This document shows, one piece after another, positions 22,669-31,123 of a stretch of DNA of 36,467 bases. The notes under the pieces are model-generated. The model did not search any database. It had not been told where the DNA came from and saw only the letters and a list, made by a program, of their open reading frames with translations. Within the stretch, counting starts at the first letter, position 1. Every line of letters starts with the position of its first letter. A program made the position numbers and the translations under genes. The DNA is from CAYXFD01 sp964464175 (GTDB taxonomy: Bacteria > Cloacimonadota > Cloacimonadia > Cloacimonadales > JAJBBL01), in contig CAYXFD010000028.1 of assembly GCA_964464175.1 (NCBI GenBank), positions 1-36,467 on the forward strand, written 5' to 3'.

Positions 22669-25323
22669 CTATATAAGCTCTTCGGTGGTTGTGACATGTT
22701 TATACTTAATGTCGCTCAACTGCTCGAAATGAGCCTTACCGCACTTGATTTTGAGTTTTTCATCAGGTCTTATCTTGGTTAAATCTTTTGTAGATTTTGT
22801 TTCGGTGACAAAATATATCTTCTTTTCGTTTTTAAAAACGAGAGCCCAATCCGGATTATACTTCCCTATTGGAGTATTTATAATGAACCACGAAGGAAGC
22901 TTGAAAAAGAACTCGATATCTTCTCTTTGTTCACACTCTTTGGCAAAATTTATCTCGATATCTGAATCTAAGGGAATATATTCATCATAGATCGTTTTTT
23001 CATTGTCTTTAACTTTAAATGTGAGCCTCTCATCCAAATATCTTTCTAAGTCATTCTCTTCAAAGAGGAGCATTTCATATTCCTGATTTCCAATTCTTTC
23101 ATATTTAATACCGTCTATCATCAGTTCATAAAGTACCCTTTTGATTGCCGTTACGGCTTTATCCATGAAGAGTTGCGGATTAACAAGAATATCTTTCAAT
23201 CTTCCCGATTTTTTAAGTATTTCAAGAATTGTTTCTCTCGTAAGTTCCGTCTTATTCTGTATGTACCCTAAGACATCGGGAATAATAAACTCTTTATCGG
23301 GAGTCAGAACCTTACTTGATATTATATTATAATCAATACCCGGTTCTTGTATGTCTATTCCCACTTTAACCGATTTTATTCTTGGTTTTGTGATCTCTTC
23401 AATCTCTTTGACAGCCTTAGCAGCAGCTCTGATTAACTCAATGGTCTCATAAGCGACCCTATATGTTGTTCTTGATTTAATCCTGTTCCATAACTCAAGG
23501 AATCTTTCATCGACCTGAAAACCTTTTCTGTACTCAATCTTGATGCGGTCTCTTTTTCTCTTTATGCGACCGGTAAACTTAACACCACAATCTTCTTCTA
23601 TTTCGCTTTGCAGCTTTTTGGCAAAATCTTCATAACTTTCATTTGCTATGACCGTAAGACGATTTACATTCCTGTCTTTAACACGAAGTCCGGACTGATC
23701 TACCGACAGCCTTAGACCTCTTCCTATCTCCTGCCTCTTTTTCATCTCCGACTTTGTTTCATTCAGGGTACAGATTTGAAAAACATTCGGGCTGTCCCAG
23801 CCTTCTCTGAGAGCAGAATGGCTGAAGATAAAGCGTAAAGGCTCATTGATATCCAACAGCTTCTCTTTGTCTTTCATGATCAAATGATAAGCATCAACAG
23901 CATCTGCTGAGTTCTGCGACCTCTCGGTTTCTTTGATATCCTTGAATTTCCCCTTCTTATCCTGAGCAAAATACCCGTTATGGACTTTTTTAACCTCAAA
24001 TGGGATTAAGTCCTTAAAGTCAGCTCTCTCGGATAATTGATGATATATCTCTTCAAACCATTGGGCAAACATACCGGGCAGAGGATTACCGGAATCGTCA
24101 TATTGTCTGTAATTGGCTACCCTATCTATAAAAAAGAGAGATAAGGTTTTTATTCCTTTTTGCTTGTTTTTCAACTCTTTTTTTAAATGTTCCTCGATCG
24201 TCTTATGTATCTGGAACTTCATTATTTCTTCGCTGAACTCTCCTTTTGTTTCACCTTTATGAAGCACTATTCCGTTTGTGAATGAGATACTTCCGTTATA
24301 AACATCGATCTCTTCAATGATGAATCCTTCTTTGTATGAATCTCTTCCGTTAGATAAAGTGAACAGATCCTCTCCCACCTTAGCGGTAATCTTTTTTTTA
24401 GAAACACCTGTTTCAAGATTAACATCCATTCTCAGTTCGGCATAAGTTCGGGTTTTAGTTGCTTTAACTCCTTCGAGAGAGATATAAGCATCGTTAAAAG
24501 CATCTTCGGCAAAGACCGAATCAACTTCTATCTGCTTAACTAAGCCGAGATCGTAAGCTTTTACCGGATCCAAACTATAAACCAAATTATAAAGATTCAG
24601 ATGCGTAGCCGAATATCGTAAAGTACAGCAAGGATTCAGATTCTCAACAGCCCTTTTTCGGTTTTCTGTTTCCATGTTTTGAGGTTCATCAACGATGACT
24701 ATTGGTTGAGTATATTGGATAAACTCGATCGGTTTTTTCCCGGTTAATTTATCGTTAGGCTTGTTAATAACATTCTCGTCTTTAGCGAAAGCATCTATAT
24801 TCATAACCAGTATTTGAACCGTATTACTTGAAGCAAAACTTCTTAGCTGAGATACTTTGCCCGAATCATAGACACCGTAATCTACCGGAATCTTGTCATA
24901 CAGATTCTGGAAATGCTCATGAGTTATGTCCAGATTCTTTAAGACTCCTTCACGAATAGCAATATTCGGTACCACGATAACGAATTTTTTGAAGCCGTAT
25001 ATTTTGTTCAATTCATAAACGGTTCTTAAATATACATAAGTCTTACCGGTTCCCGTCTCCATCTCAACCGAAAAGTTCAATCCGTCTAATTCCGAGATAG
25101 GCTCAATTCCGTTTAATTTTTGTACACTCTGCACATTCGTCAGAATCTGTTCTTCAGTGAGCAGAATATTGTTTCCCACCCCATAAACAGAGTAGTTAAT
25201 TGCAGTATCGACAAAATCGAACTCTAAATCACCGGCTTTCAGAGGCTGTCCTTCGAAGATGTCCGTAATAGCCTTTACGGCATCCAACTGATACTCTTGA
25301 TTAGGATCGAACTGTAGCTTCAT
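22669..25323 (-). CDS. res: Type III restriction enzyme, Res subunit
   Basis: ATP-dependent helicase/translocase plus nuclease that cuts DNA with Mod when two unmodified sites meet. From ATG 25323 (884 aa): Walker A ETGTGKT (89-95), the DExx-type VDEPQNME near residue 205, SF2 motifs including FSHSALREGWDSPNVFQ and QEIGRGLRL, and a C-terminal PD-(D/E)xK nuclease with NPDWALV and FVTETKST. All key motifs look intact. A TTG seven codons upstream is an alternative start. The chosen ATG overlaps the stop of the winged-helix remnant upstream (ATGA), suggesting coupled translation. Its partner mod lies 5.8 kb upstream rather than adjacent. Confidence 0.93.
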   Translation of the reverse strand: MKLQFDPNQEYQLDAVKAITDIFEGQPLKAGDLEFDFVDTAINYSVYGVGNNILLTEEQILTNVQSVQKLNGIEPISELDGLNFSVEMETGTGKTYVYLRTVYELNKIYGFKKFVIVVPNIAIREGVLKNLDITHEHFQNLYDKIPVDYGVYDSGKVSQLRSFASSNTVQILVMNIDAFAKDENVINKPNDKLTGKKPIEFIQYTQPIVIVDEPQNMETENRKRAVENLNPCCTLRYSATHLNLYNLVYSLDPVKAYDLGLVKQIEVDSVFAEDAFNDAYISLEGVKATKTRTYAELRMDVNLETGVSKKKITAKVGEDLFTLSNGRDSYKEGFIIEEIDVYNGSISFTNGIVLHKGETKGEFSEEIMKFQIHKTIEEHLKKELKNKQKGIKTLSLFFIDRVANYRQYDDSGNPLPGMFAQWFEEIYHQLSERADFKDLIPFEVKKVHNGYFAQDKKGKFKDIKETERSQNSADAVDAYHLIMKDKEKLLDINEPLRFIFSHSALREGWDSPNVFQICTLNETKSEMKKRQEIGRGLRLSVDQSGLRVKDRNVNRLTVIANESYEDFAKKLQSEIEEDCGVKFTGRIKRKRDRIKIEYRKGFQVDERFLELWNRIKSRTTYRVAYETIELIRAAAKAVKEIEEITKPRIKSVKVGIDIQEPGIDYNIISSKVLTPDKEFIIPDVLGYIQNKTELTRETILEILKKSGRLKDILVNPQLFMDKAVTAIKRVLYELMIDGIKYERIGNQEYEMLLFEENDLERYLDERLTFKVKDNEKTIYDEYIPLDSDIEINFAKECEQREDIEFFFKLPSWFIINTPIGKYNPDWALVFKNEKKIYFVTETKSTKDLTKIRPDEKLKIKCGKAHFEQLSDIKYKHVTTTEELI

Positions 25324-25568
25324 TTTTCTATACTTAATTTCCAATAACCGGACTTCGTAGGACCAATGTGAGAGATCAACCCAGAAGTCTTTAGTTTACT
25401 AACTCTCTTCTCAACGGTACTCTCACTAACATTGATCTTATCTGCTATTTCTTTCATTGTTATTTCAGGTTTATGATACATATATGCTAAAACTTCTTCC
25501 GTAATTCTTCCGTATTTCTTCCGTATTTCTTCCGTACTTCTTCCGTACTTCTTTCTGAATTCCGACAG
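25320..25568 (-). pseudogene. 3' remnant of an AAA_4/AlbA_2-type regulator (winged helix), or small HTH gene
   Basis: The frame encodes up to 82 residues after an in-frame TAG at 25569-25571. The C-terminal 53 residues form a winged helix: MKEIADKINVSESTVEKRV as recognition helices, then GLISHIGPTKSGYWKL as the wing. Upstream in frame lies an 11-residue repeat of the RKKYGRSTEEI type. This repetitive linker followed by a winged helix is how COG2865-type (AlbA_2/AAA_4) ATP-binding regulators end. Their N-terminal 300 or more residues are missing here, and the first ATG is only at 25481. Genes of this type are sometimes found between mod and res. The stop overlaps the res ATG. It is probably a decayed gene, but a short translated HTH protein from ATG 25481 is possible. 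Confidence 0.65.
25497..25551. repeat. Five tandem 11-bp repeats
   Basis: Five back-to-back copies on the plus strand: TTCCGTAATTC, TTCCGTATTTC (twice), TTCCGTACTTC (twice). They lie inside the winged-helix remnant. Because 11 is not a multiple of 3, three DNA copies spell one 11-residue peptide period. The copies differ only at two central positions. Confidence 0.95.
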
Positions 25569-25601
25569 CTATATACCTATTGATTCTATCGGGTCGGTTT
25601 A

Positions 25602-26024
25602 TTATCCATGCATAATACTCCGAACCAAGTCATTCAAGGTGCTTTCCGTATTTTCCCTGTTTCTTATTTCACATTGCCAGACGGTCAGTACTCTCCAACC
25701 AAGGACTTTTAATTGCTTTTCTTTTTCTCTGTCCCTAAGGATAGTCTTAGATATCTTTTCTTTCCAGAACTCTTTATTTCTTTCCGGTAAATCGGCTCTT
25801 CTGCAGTTAGGATGTCCGTGCCAAAAACAGCCGTGTACAAAAATCACACATCTATGCTTCGGTAATACTATATCCGGTTTTCCGGGTAGTTCTTTGACAT
25901 TCTTTCTATATCTGAAGCCTAAAGAATGAAGATGCCTTCTAACCTTTATCTCGGGCTTAGTATCTATTCCCGAAATTCGGGACATTATTAAGCTTCTCTT
26001 CGTTTTACTGAATTTGTCGGTCAA
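25602..26024 (-). CDS. vsr: Very short patch repair endonuclease Vsr
   Basis: Strand-specific nicking endonuclease that starts repair of T:G mismatches arising by deamination of 5-methylcytosine at Dcm sites. The 140 residues carry GKPDIVLP with the catalytic Asp51 at the E. coli position, and VHGCFWHGHPNC with His64 and His69. RVLTVWQCE near the C-terminus is the usual ending. It begins at TTG 26024 inside the 3' end of dcm (20-base overlap), preceded by GGAAG at six bases. The tight dcm-vsr pairing matches that of E. coli and many type II systems. Confidence 0.93.
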   Translation of the reverse strand: MTDKFSKTKRSLIMSRISGIDTKPEIKVRRHLHSLGFRYRKNVKELPGKPDIVLPKHRCVIFVHGCFWHGHPNCRRADLPERNKEFWKEKISKTILRDREKEKQLKVLGWRVLTVWQCEIRNRENTESTLNDLVRSIMHG

Positions 26025-27039
26025 GATATTCTTCCAGATGCCTTTTTATAGTTTTTGCCATATAGTAACTGAATCTCGGAGGGAGAGCATTACCTATCAT
26101 TAGAGCTATTGAATCCTTTGAACAATTCGTCGGGAACTTGTAATTTTTAGGGAAAGACTGTAACAAAGCAGCTTCTCTTGCCGTAATACAACGATCTTGC
26201 TCGGGATGTAAAAACCTACCTTTCGAAGGATTTAAGCACCCCCCTGTTATTGTAGATGAATAATCCCATCTTAACCTTCCGTAGACATCGTGAAAACCTC
26301 TATTTTCGACCGTATGGCATTTTAATTGACGATCTGGACCTAAATCTATTCTACTTCCTCCATTATGTGGGATATCTCTTATCATAGCTTGAATTCTTTC
26401 GGTGTGTTTCGGGTACATCTTATGAAGAGGATCGGATGATTCTTCGGGTAACGGCAAATTGCCTATTGCCTCTTTGACGGTGAACGATCTTTTTTTCTCG
26501 CGGTCAATATTTATTGGTCCCAAACAAGAACCCAACATAACCAGACGCTTTCTGTTTTGAGGTACACCATAATTCTTTACGTTGATTATATCGTAATCAA
26601 GATAGTATTTCAGTTCATTCTTCATAAAATCGACAGATTCTTTAAAAGATTCCGACAGTATAAGTCCCGGAACATTCTCCATCATAAAAGTATGTGGCTT
26701 CAACTCTTTTACAAAACGAACAAACTCCCGAATCAAGTCATTTCTCTTATCATCAACCGGCTTCAATCTGTTGAGCCTTCGAATTGAACTGAATCCTTGA
26801 CAAGGAGGGCATCCTGCCAGCAAGTGAACTCGATTCTTGCCGGTAATACGTTCGATATCATCTTTGCTTATCAATCTGATATCTTCAACTAACATAGAAG
26901 TTTGGTGATGATTCATTTTGTAGGCGTCAGAAGCGGTCTTATCTATTTCCAGAGCCACTTTCACACCAAATCCGGCTTTTTTTAGACCTTCCGTCAAGCC
27001 GCCTATGCCGGAGAATAAGTCAATTGCATTAAAGGTCAT
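26005..27039 (-). CDS. dcm: DNA (cytosine-5) methyltransferase
   Basis: Methylates a cytosine in a specific duplex DNA site. Motif I DLFSGIGG (residues 7-14), motif IV GCPPCQGFS with nucleophile Cys80, motif VI ENV (121-123), motif VIII QNRKRLVMLGS and motif X GNALPP are all present, so the 344-aa enzyme looks active. The target-recognition region (about 190-275) gives no readable specificity. It starts with a four-base ATGA overlap with the receiver gene and ends overlapping vsr. No cognate type II restriction enzyme is encoded beside it. Confidence 0.94.
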   Translation of the reverse strand: MTFNAIDLFSGIGGLTEGLKKAGFGVKVALEIDKTASDAYKMNHHQTSMLVEDIRLISKDDIERITGKNRVHLLAGCPPCQGFSSIRRLNRLKPVDDKRNDLIREFVRFVKELKPHTFMMENVPGLILSESFKESVDFMKNELKYYLDYDIINVKNYGVPQNRKRLVMLGSCLGPINIDREKKRSFTVKEAIGNLPLPEESSDPLHKMYPKHTERIQAMIRDIPHNGGSRIDLGPDRQLKCHTVENRGFHDVYGRLRWDYSSTITGGCLNPSKGRFLHPEQDRCITAREAALLQSFPKNYKFPTNCSKDSIALMIGNALPPRFSYYMAKTIKRHLEEYLDRQIQ

Positions 27040-28406
27040 GTATCGAAAATCCTCTTAGATTGCACTTTTATGACATCCTTTGCACCATCAGAATAATCAG
27101 GAACACCAAAACCTCTAAGGCTATTATATATGTGTTCAACAACTTGGGTAAGAAATGGTTCAGATAAACAACATATTCGATTACAGTCTTTAATGTAATC
27201 ATAGTTTAGCGGATGCTCTTTTATCTTTTTCTTAGGATTAATATTCGGAGGATCAACGAAAAGTGATTGAATCTCTTTCGGTGACACAAAGAAATACTGA
27301 AAAACGACGTTATCATTAGTTGATATCTTAACAAACGGAAGAAAAAAATGTCCCATAGTAAGTCCTTCCTTTATGATTGCTAACATTGAGATTTGGCTCA
27401 AGCCTTGATTCTTCATGCTCTGTAAGCTCTCCTTGGTTAAAGAAAACTTTTCGGATATTTTTTTTCTGTCCTCATAGAAGCGATACAAGGGAACACAAGA
27501 AAAGAACCCATAATTTGAAGCCCATACCTTTGCCAAATCGCAATTAGCCGATATGATTAAGAAGTATTTGTCTTCTTTCCGAATGATATCACCTTTTCTA
27601 ACCAGTTTATCGTTATCATTCGGATAATAATACAATCTATACGACCACAATTTTTCAATGATAGTTTGATCAGAAGCATTATTTGAGCTTTGTTGTTCAT
27701 CGGCTTGAATTGGTTCATCCATTGCGTTGACTAGATACGATTTAAATCTTTCTCCGATGAAATCTATGAGATCACATTTAGAATCTTTGGTTGCAGAAAA
27801 ATAATTATGAATATCATGGCAGGTTACGTTCCCTAATTCTATAAGTATTTTTTCGATAGTTTCAAGTGAACATCTTCTTAAATCCTTCCCGAATTTCAGT
27901 GAGAAGTTAGTTTCACGACATTGATTCATCTTAGTTATTAGAGAGTTAACAGAATCTTCATCTTCTTTATGTATCAACGAAATTCTGTTCATAGATCCCA
28001 AGAATTTACTTTCAAGAATACCATTTATTTCATCTTCCTTGTCGTGCCTGGTATAGATGAAGATGAAAGAGAAGCACTGCTTCAAGATTCTTTCTAATAT
28101 TTTCTCAGTATTCACTCCCTGAAAATGCCAGTCGAGAATGAAAACTTCCGGTATGAAAGACTCATTCTCAATATAGTTAAAGTAAAAATCCGGATTGGTA
28201 AACACCACTAACATTAAGTCCTGGCAATTCAATAACTTATCAATAAGCTTTCTCTCTTCACTATCATTCCATTCAACTTCATCAACTCTTTCAATAATGT
28301 TTTTAAGGTCGTTAGGATTTAATCTGAATCTTTCATCGACCAGATCTTTGACTGCCTCATTTGTACACGGTATTCCATCTTCAATATAGCAAACATTAAA
28401 TTTCAT
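27036..28406 (-). CDS. Receiver-domain protein with unknown C-terminal domain (partner of adjacent kinase)
   Basis: 456 aa. The N-terminal ~200 residues form a CheY-like receiver with an enlarged first half. The acidic pair Glu9-Asp10 is in YIEDG, the phosphoacceptor Asp92 in VFILDWHF, Thr119 in FIFIYTRHD and Lys147 in SLIHKEDED. All five positions required for aspartyl phosphorylation are present, although the pair-to-Asp distance is about 82 residues instead of the usual 40-45. After a Gln/Ser/Asn linker (about 225-245), the second half has WSYRLYYYPN, KGDIIRKEDKYFLIISANCDLAK and a hydrophobic C-terminal alpha/beta region that I do not recognise. No DNA-binding HTH is seen, so output may be enzymatic or protein-protein. 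It overlaps the kinase by one base (TAATG) and dcm by four. Confidence 0.8.
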   Translation of the reverse strand: MKFNVCYIEDGIPCTNEAVKDLVDERFRLNPNDLKNIIERVDEVEWNDSEERKLIDKLLNCQDLMLVVFTNPDFYFNYIENESFIPEVFILDWHFQGVNTEKILERILKQCFSFIFIYTRHDKEDEINGILESKFLGSMNRISLIHKEDEDSVNSLITKMNQCRETNFSLKFGKDLRRCSLETIEKILIELGNVTCHDIHNYFSATKDSKCDLIDFIGERFKSYLVNAMDEPIQADEQQSSNNASDQTIIEKLWSYRLYYYPNDNDKLVRKGDIIRKEDKYFLIISANCDLAKVWASNYGFFSCVPLYRFYEDRKKISEKFSLTKESLQSMKNQGLSQISMLAIIKEGLTMGHFFLPFVKISTNDNVVFQYFFVSPKEIQSLFVDPPNINPKKKIKEHPLNYDYIKDCNRICCLSEPFLTQVVEHIYNSLRGFGVPDYSDGAKDVIKVQSKRIFDT

Positions 28407-31120
28407 TATACCAACTCCTTAGAGATAGGAACTTTTTCAAACTCGAGAGTAAATTGTGCTCCCCGAAAATCTTTAATCCTTTCTCTATTGTTTGTTTCGT
28501 GAATATCACCTTTCATTGAGTGCATATATGATTTACAGATATACAATCCTAAACCACTCGGAGGAATTCTTGTACTGTATCCCGGTTGAAATAAGTAGGG
28601 CTGTATAGAAAGAGCTATACCTGGTCCGGTATCGGCAAAAATAAGAGTCCTGTTTTCTTTGCTTAATTGTACTCGGATTCGTTTATTCAATGTATCAAAA
28701 TTTCCTAACCAATATAAACTGTTGTCAAACAGGTTTGCAATAATCTGGTTTAATGCCGAATATCTGGCATAAAGGGGAAAGTCTTCTTCACTATTAACTT
28801 CAAAAGATATTTTCTCTTTTTCAAGTTTCGAGCGAAAAATTTCATAAGCATAGTTGATAGATCTTACAATGGTAAACTCTCGCCTGACTTCATTTCGTAT
28901 TGATCTAAGCGGACCTAACCTCTTTAGTTCTGATTTTAAAGAATCAGAGGCCTCCTTTAAGTGTTCCAATTTTAGTTCATCAAATTTACCTGACTTAATG
29001 ATATTCGAGATGCCGTTATAAAAATGAGATGCGATTTTGTTTAGTTCGTGAAGAGAAACTGCTACTGCAATTCCAAAACCCGCTTGTTCTGTAAACTTTT
29101 CTTGAATAACTTCAAAAACCTTTATACTTTTCTTTAGAGTTTTAATGGAATTCTCGAGATTGATTAATCCCTCTTGTCTCTCACTAGCATTTCTGCCTAA
29201 TCGTTCAAGAATATGCCAAGGGTCATGTTCCAACTCATAATTCTCCCTAACACCTTGAAAAATCAATGAACTCTGTTTAGCAATGTCAGCGAGTTTTTTG
29301 GGGTCTCTTACTAATCCGGTAGTAAGATTAGTTAACTCATCTCTTTTTCCCTTAAACCTTATCTCAACAATGTTTTGTATTATGGTTCCAACGAGTGTTG
29401 CAAGATCCTTGAAGGGGAGAGTTTCCAACATTCCTTCTCGTCCCGTTTTATCTATCAATTCCAAGTTCTCTGCCTGTTCAATTTCCAAATTGCCTATCAT
29501 GTTGTAATAGGAAACTCTACTCCCTTGTTTTATATGCCTACCTGTTAGGTTCAACCAATCATGTTTCTTTCCTGTTTCAGAAGGGGAAATTATCACATTA
29601 TCTCGATAGATCGATATTCCACCGTAATCATCAAGATAATCTTTCATTTCCTTGGCATCCGGTCCATCTATCCATGGTGTTTTTCTGTACCAAACGTCTA
29701 AATGGACGAAAAAAGGTCCACAAACTGGTTTCCTAATTGTGCCGTCAGATTGTTTCCAGTAAGTATCTACTTTTAGATCGACGTTTTTTTCTCTCCACAC
29801 TTCCGGAACTAATGGTACTTGCGTCGGAGGGTTGAATTTAAGTGAATATTCATCAATAAAACCATCTTTATCGATTAATGCATCGAAACTGAAGTTTGGT
29901 TCAAATGTTTCGTAAACCTGAGACTGCTCTAAATCATCAATCTGAGGACACTCTAAATATGCCTTAAAATCCGATTTTATATTTTTGGGATTTGGATTTG
30001 GCGAATTAAGTCTTAAGATTGATTTATTGATGTCTTTAATCGTTCTTTTATTCCAGGTAAATCCCTTTCTTCCGCCGGATATAATAATTCTGGTTCCTGA
30101 ATTCTTTTCACCGTAATCTCTTGATGGATTTTGACGAGTTAGAATGACACCAATAGATTCCAGATCTTTCTTTTGTCCAATGTGTTTATCGAAATCATGC
30201 CAATCAATTTTTAAAAGTAACTCATAGGGCATCTCTTTTGTTTTTGTTGTAATGGTCAATAACCGACCTAATCTGTGGGTAGCAAATCTTCCTACCCCTT
30301 TTTCTCCTAAAGGGATTCGACCACCATGCTCTTTTTTTATTAATGCGATAAGTGCATCATATGTTCCGAGTTTCCCTTCTTTTTCAGCTTTTTCTCTTTC
30401 CAATCTCATTTTTTCTTTTATCAGTGTTTTGATAGTAGAAGCCGGTCTTAACCAGCCATCTTCAAGAATTCTTTTATTCATACCAATACCGTCATCTTCA
30501 ATAACAATGACGGGTCCGGTTAGTTCATTGTATTCATAGCAAGAATCATCAATCGGTTCTAATTCAGGAACTCTTTCGATCCGAACTCTACAATAACCGG
30601 CATTCGCATCAATTGAGTTTTTTATTAACTCAAGAATACCTACTTTTTCAGAACCTATTAATTGTTCTCCCAAAATTCTTATTAAATGAGCATCTGTTTT
30701 GAAATACATAGTGATGCCGCCGTCTAAGCAAATGTTTTCAATAAATTCAGGAACTGTCTTTCTAACGGCATTTTGGGGATTATATAGATCAAGGGCATAT
30801 ATTTGCTCTAGTATTTTTCCTTTGGTATCTTTATAGCTAATCGGTATGGAAAATGGCCTATATTCTTCTATTTCAACAAAACAGTAGCTATTATCTCTTT
30901 TATCTCTGAATGGTGGTTTGACAATTGTACCGTATCCATAAAACTCTCCTTTCCCCTTTTTTTCAGGTTCATAATACACAAACTCTATCGGTAAGTCCTT
31001 AAAAAAGTTGGAGTAGTTTTTTTCGGTTGTCGCAGGGAAGTGATAATACTTTCCAATGAAGTCGTTATATTTATCTCCTTTTCTGTATTGGGCTAGAACA
31101 AGGCAATTTCTGCTATTCAT
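28406..31120 (-). CDS. Modified-DNA-reader/GHKL ATPase/histidine kinase fusion
   Basis: 904 aa with no transmembrane segments. Residues 1-95 resemble the PUA/SRA/EVE-like domain found at the N-terminus of some HNH restriction enzymes (YHFP at 26-29, FVYYEP at 47-52, GEFYGYGTI at 58-66, then EIEEYRPFSIPI). About 150-350 is a MutL/MORC/Hsp90-type GHKL ATPase: N-box ELIKNSIDAN (164-173), EDDGIGM (208-214), GEKGVGRFA (272-280). About 680-895 is a histidine-kinase core: phosphoacceptor-like His691 in SLHELNK, N-box NLFDNSLYW (796-804), ADTGPGI (829-835), SGLGLY (855-860). The DNA is visibly more AT-rich than core genes. It starts three bases after the mod stop and ends overlapping the receiver gene, so signalling to that protein is the natural inference. 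The PUA-like call is from pattern memory and is the least certain part. Confidence 0.82.
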   Translation of the reverse strand: MNSRNCLVLAQYRKGDKYNDFIGKYYHFPATTEKNYSNFFKDLPIEFVYYEPEKKGKGEFYGYGTIVKPPFRDKRDNSYCFVEIEEYRPFSIPISYKDTKGKILEQIYALDLYNPQNAVRKTVPEFIENICLDGGITMYFKTDAHLIRILGEQLIGSEKVGILELIKNSIDANAGYCRVRIERVPELEPIDDSCYEYNELTGPVIVIEDDGIGMNKRILEDGWLRPASTIKTLIKEKMRLEREKAEKEGKLGTYDALIALIKKEHGGRIPLGEKGVGRFATHRLGRLLTITTKTKEMPYELLLKIDWHDFDKHIGQKKDLESIGVILTRQNPSRDYGEKNSGTRIIISGGRKGFTWNKRTIKDINKSILRLNSPNPNPKNIKSDFKAYLECPQIDDLEQSQVYETFEPNFSFDALIDKDGFIDEYSLKFNPPTQVPLVPEVWREKNVDLKVDTYWKQSDGTIRKPVCGPFFVHLDVWYRKTPWIDGPDAKEMKDYLDDYGGISIYRDNVIISPSETGKKHDWLNLTGRHIKQGSRVSYYNMIGNLEIEQAENLELIDKTGREGMLETLPFKDLATLVGTIIQNIVEIRFKGKRDELTNLTTGLVRDPKKLADIAKQSSLIFQGVRENYELEHDPWHILERLGRNASERQEGLINLENSIKTLKKSIKVFEVIQEKFTEQAGFGIAVAVSLHELNKIASHFYNGISNIIKSGKFDELKLEHLKEASDSLKSELKRLGPLRSIRNEVRREFTIVRSINYAYEIFRSKLEKEKISFEVNSEEDFPLYARYSALNQIIANLFDNSLYWLGNFDTLNKRIRVQLSKENRTLIFADTGPGIALSIQPYLFQPGYSTRIPPSGLGLYICKSYMHSMKGDIHETNNRERIKDFRGAQFTLEFEKVPISKELV

Positions 31121-31123
31121 CTA

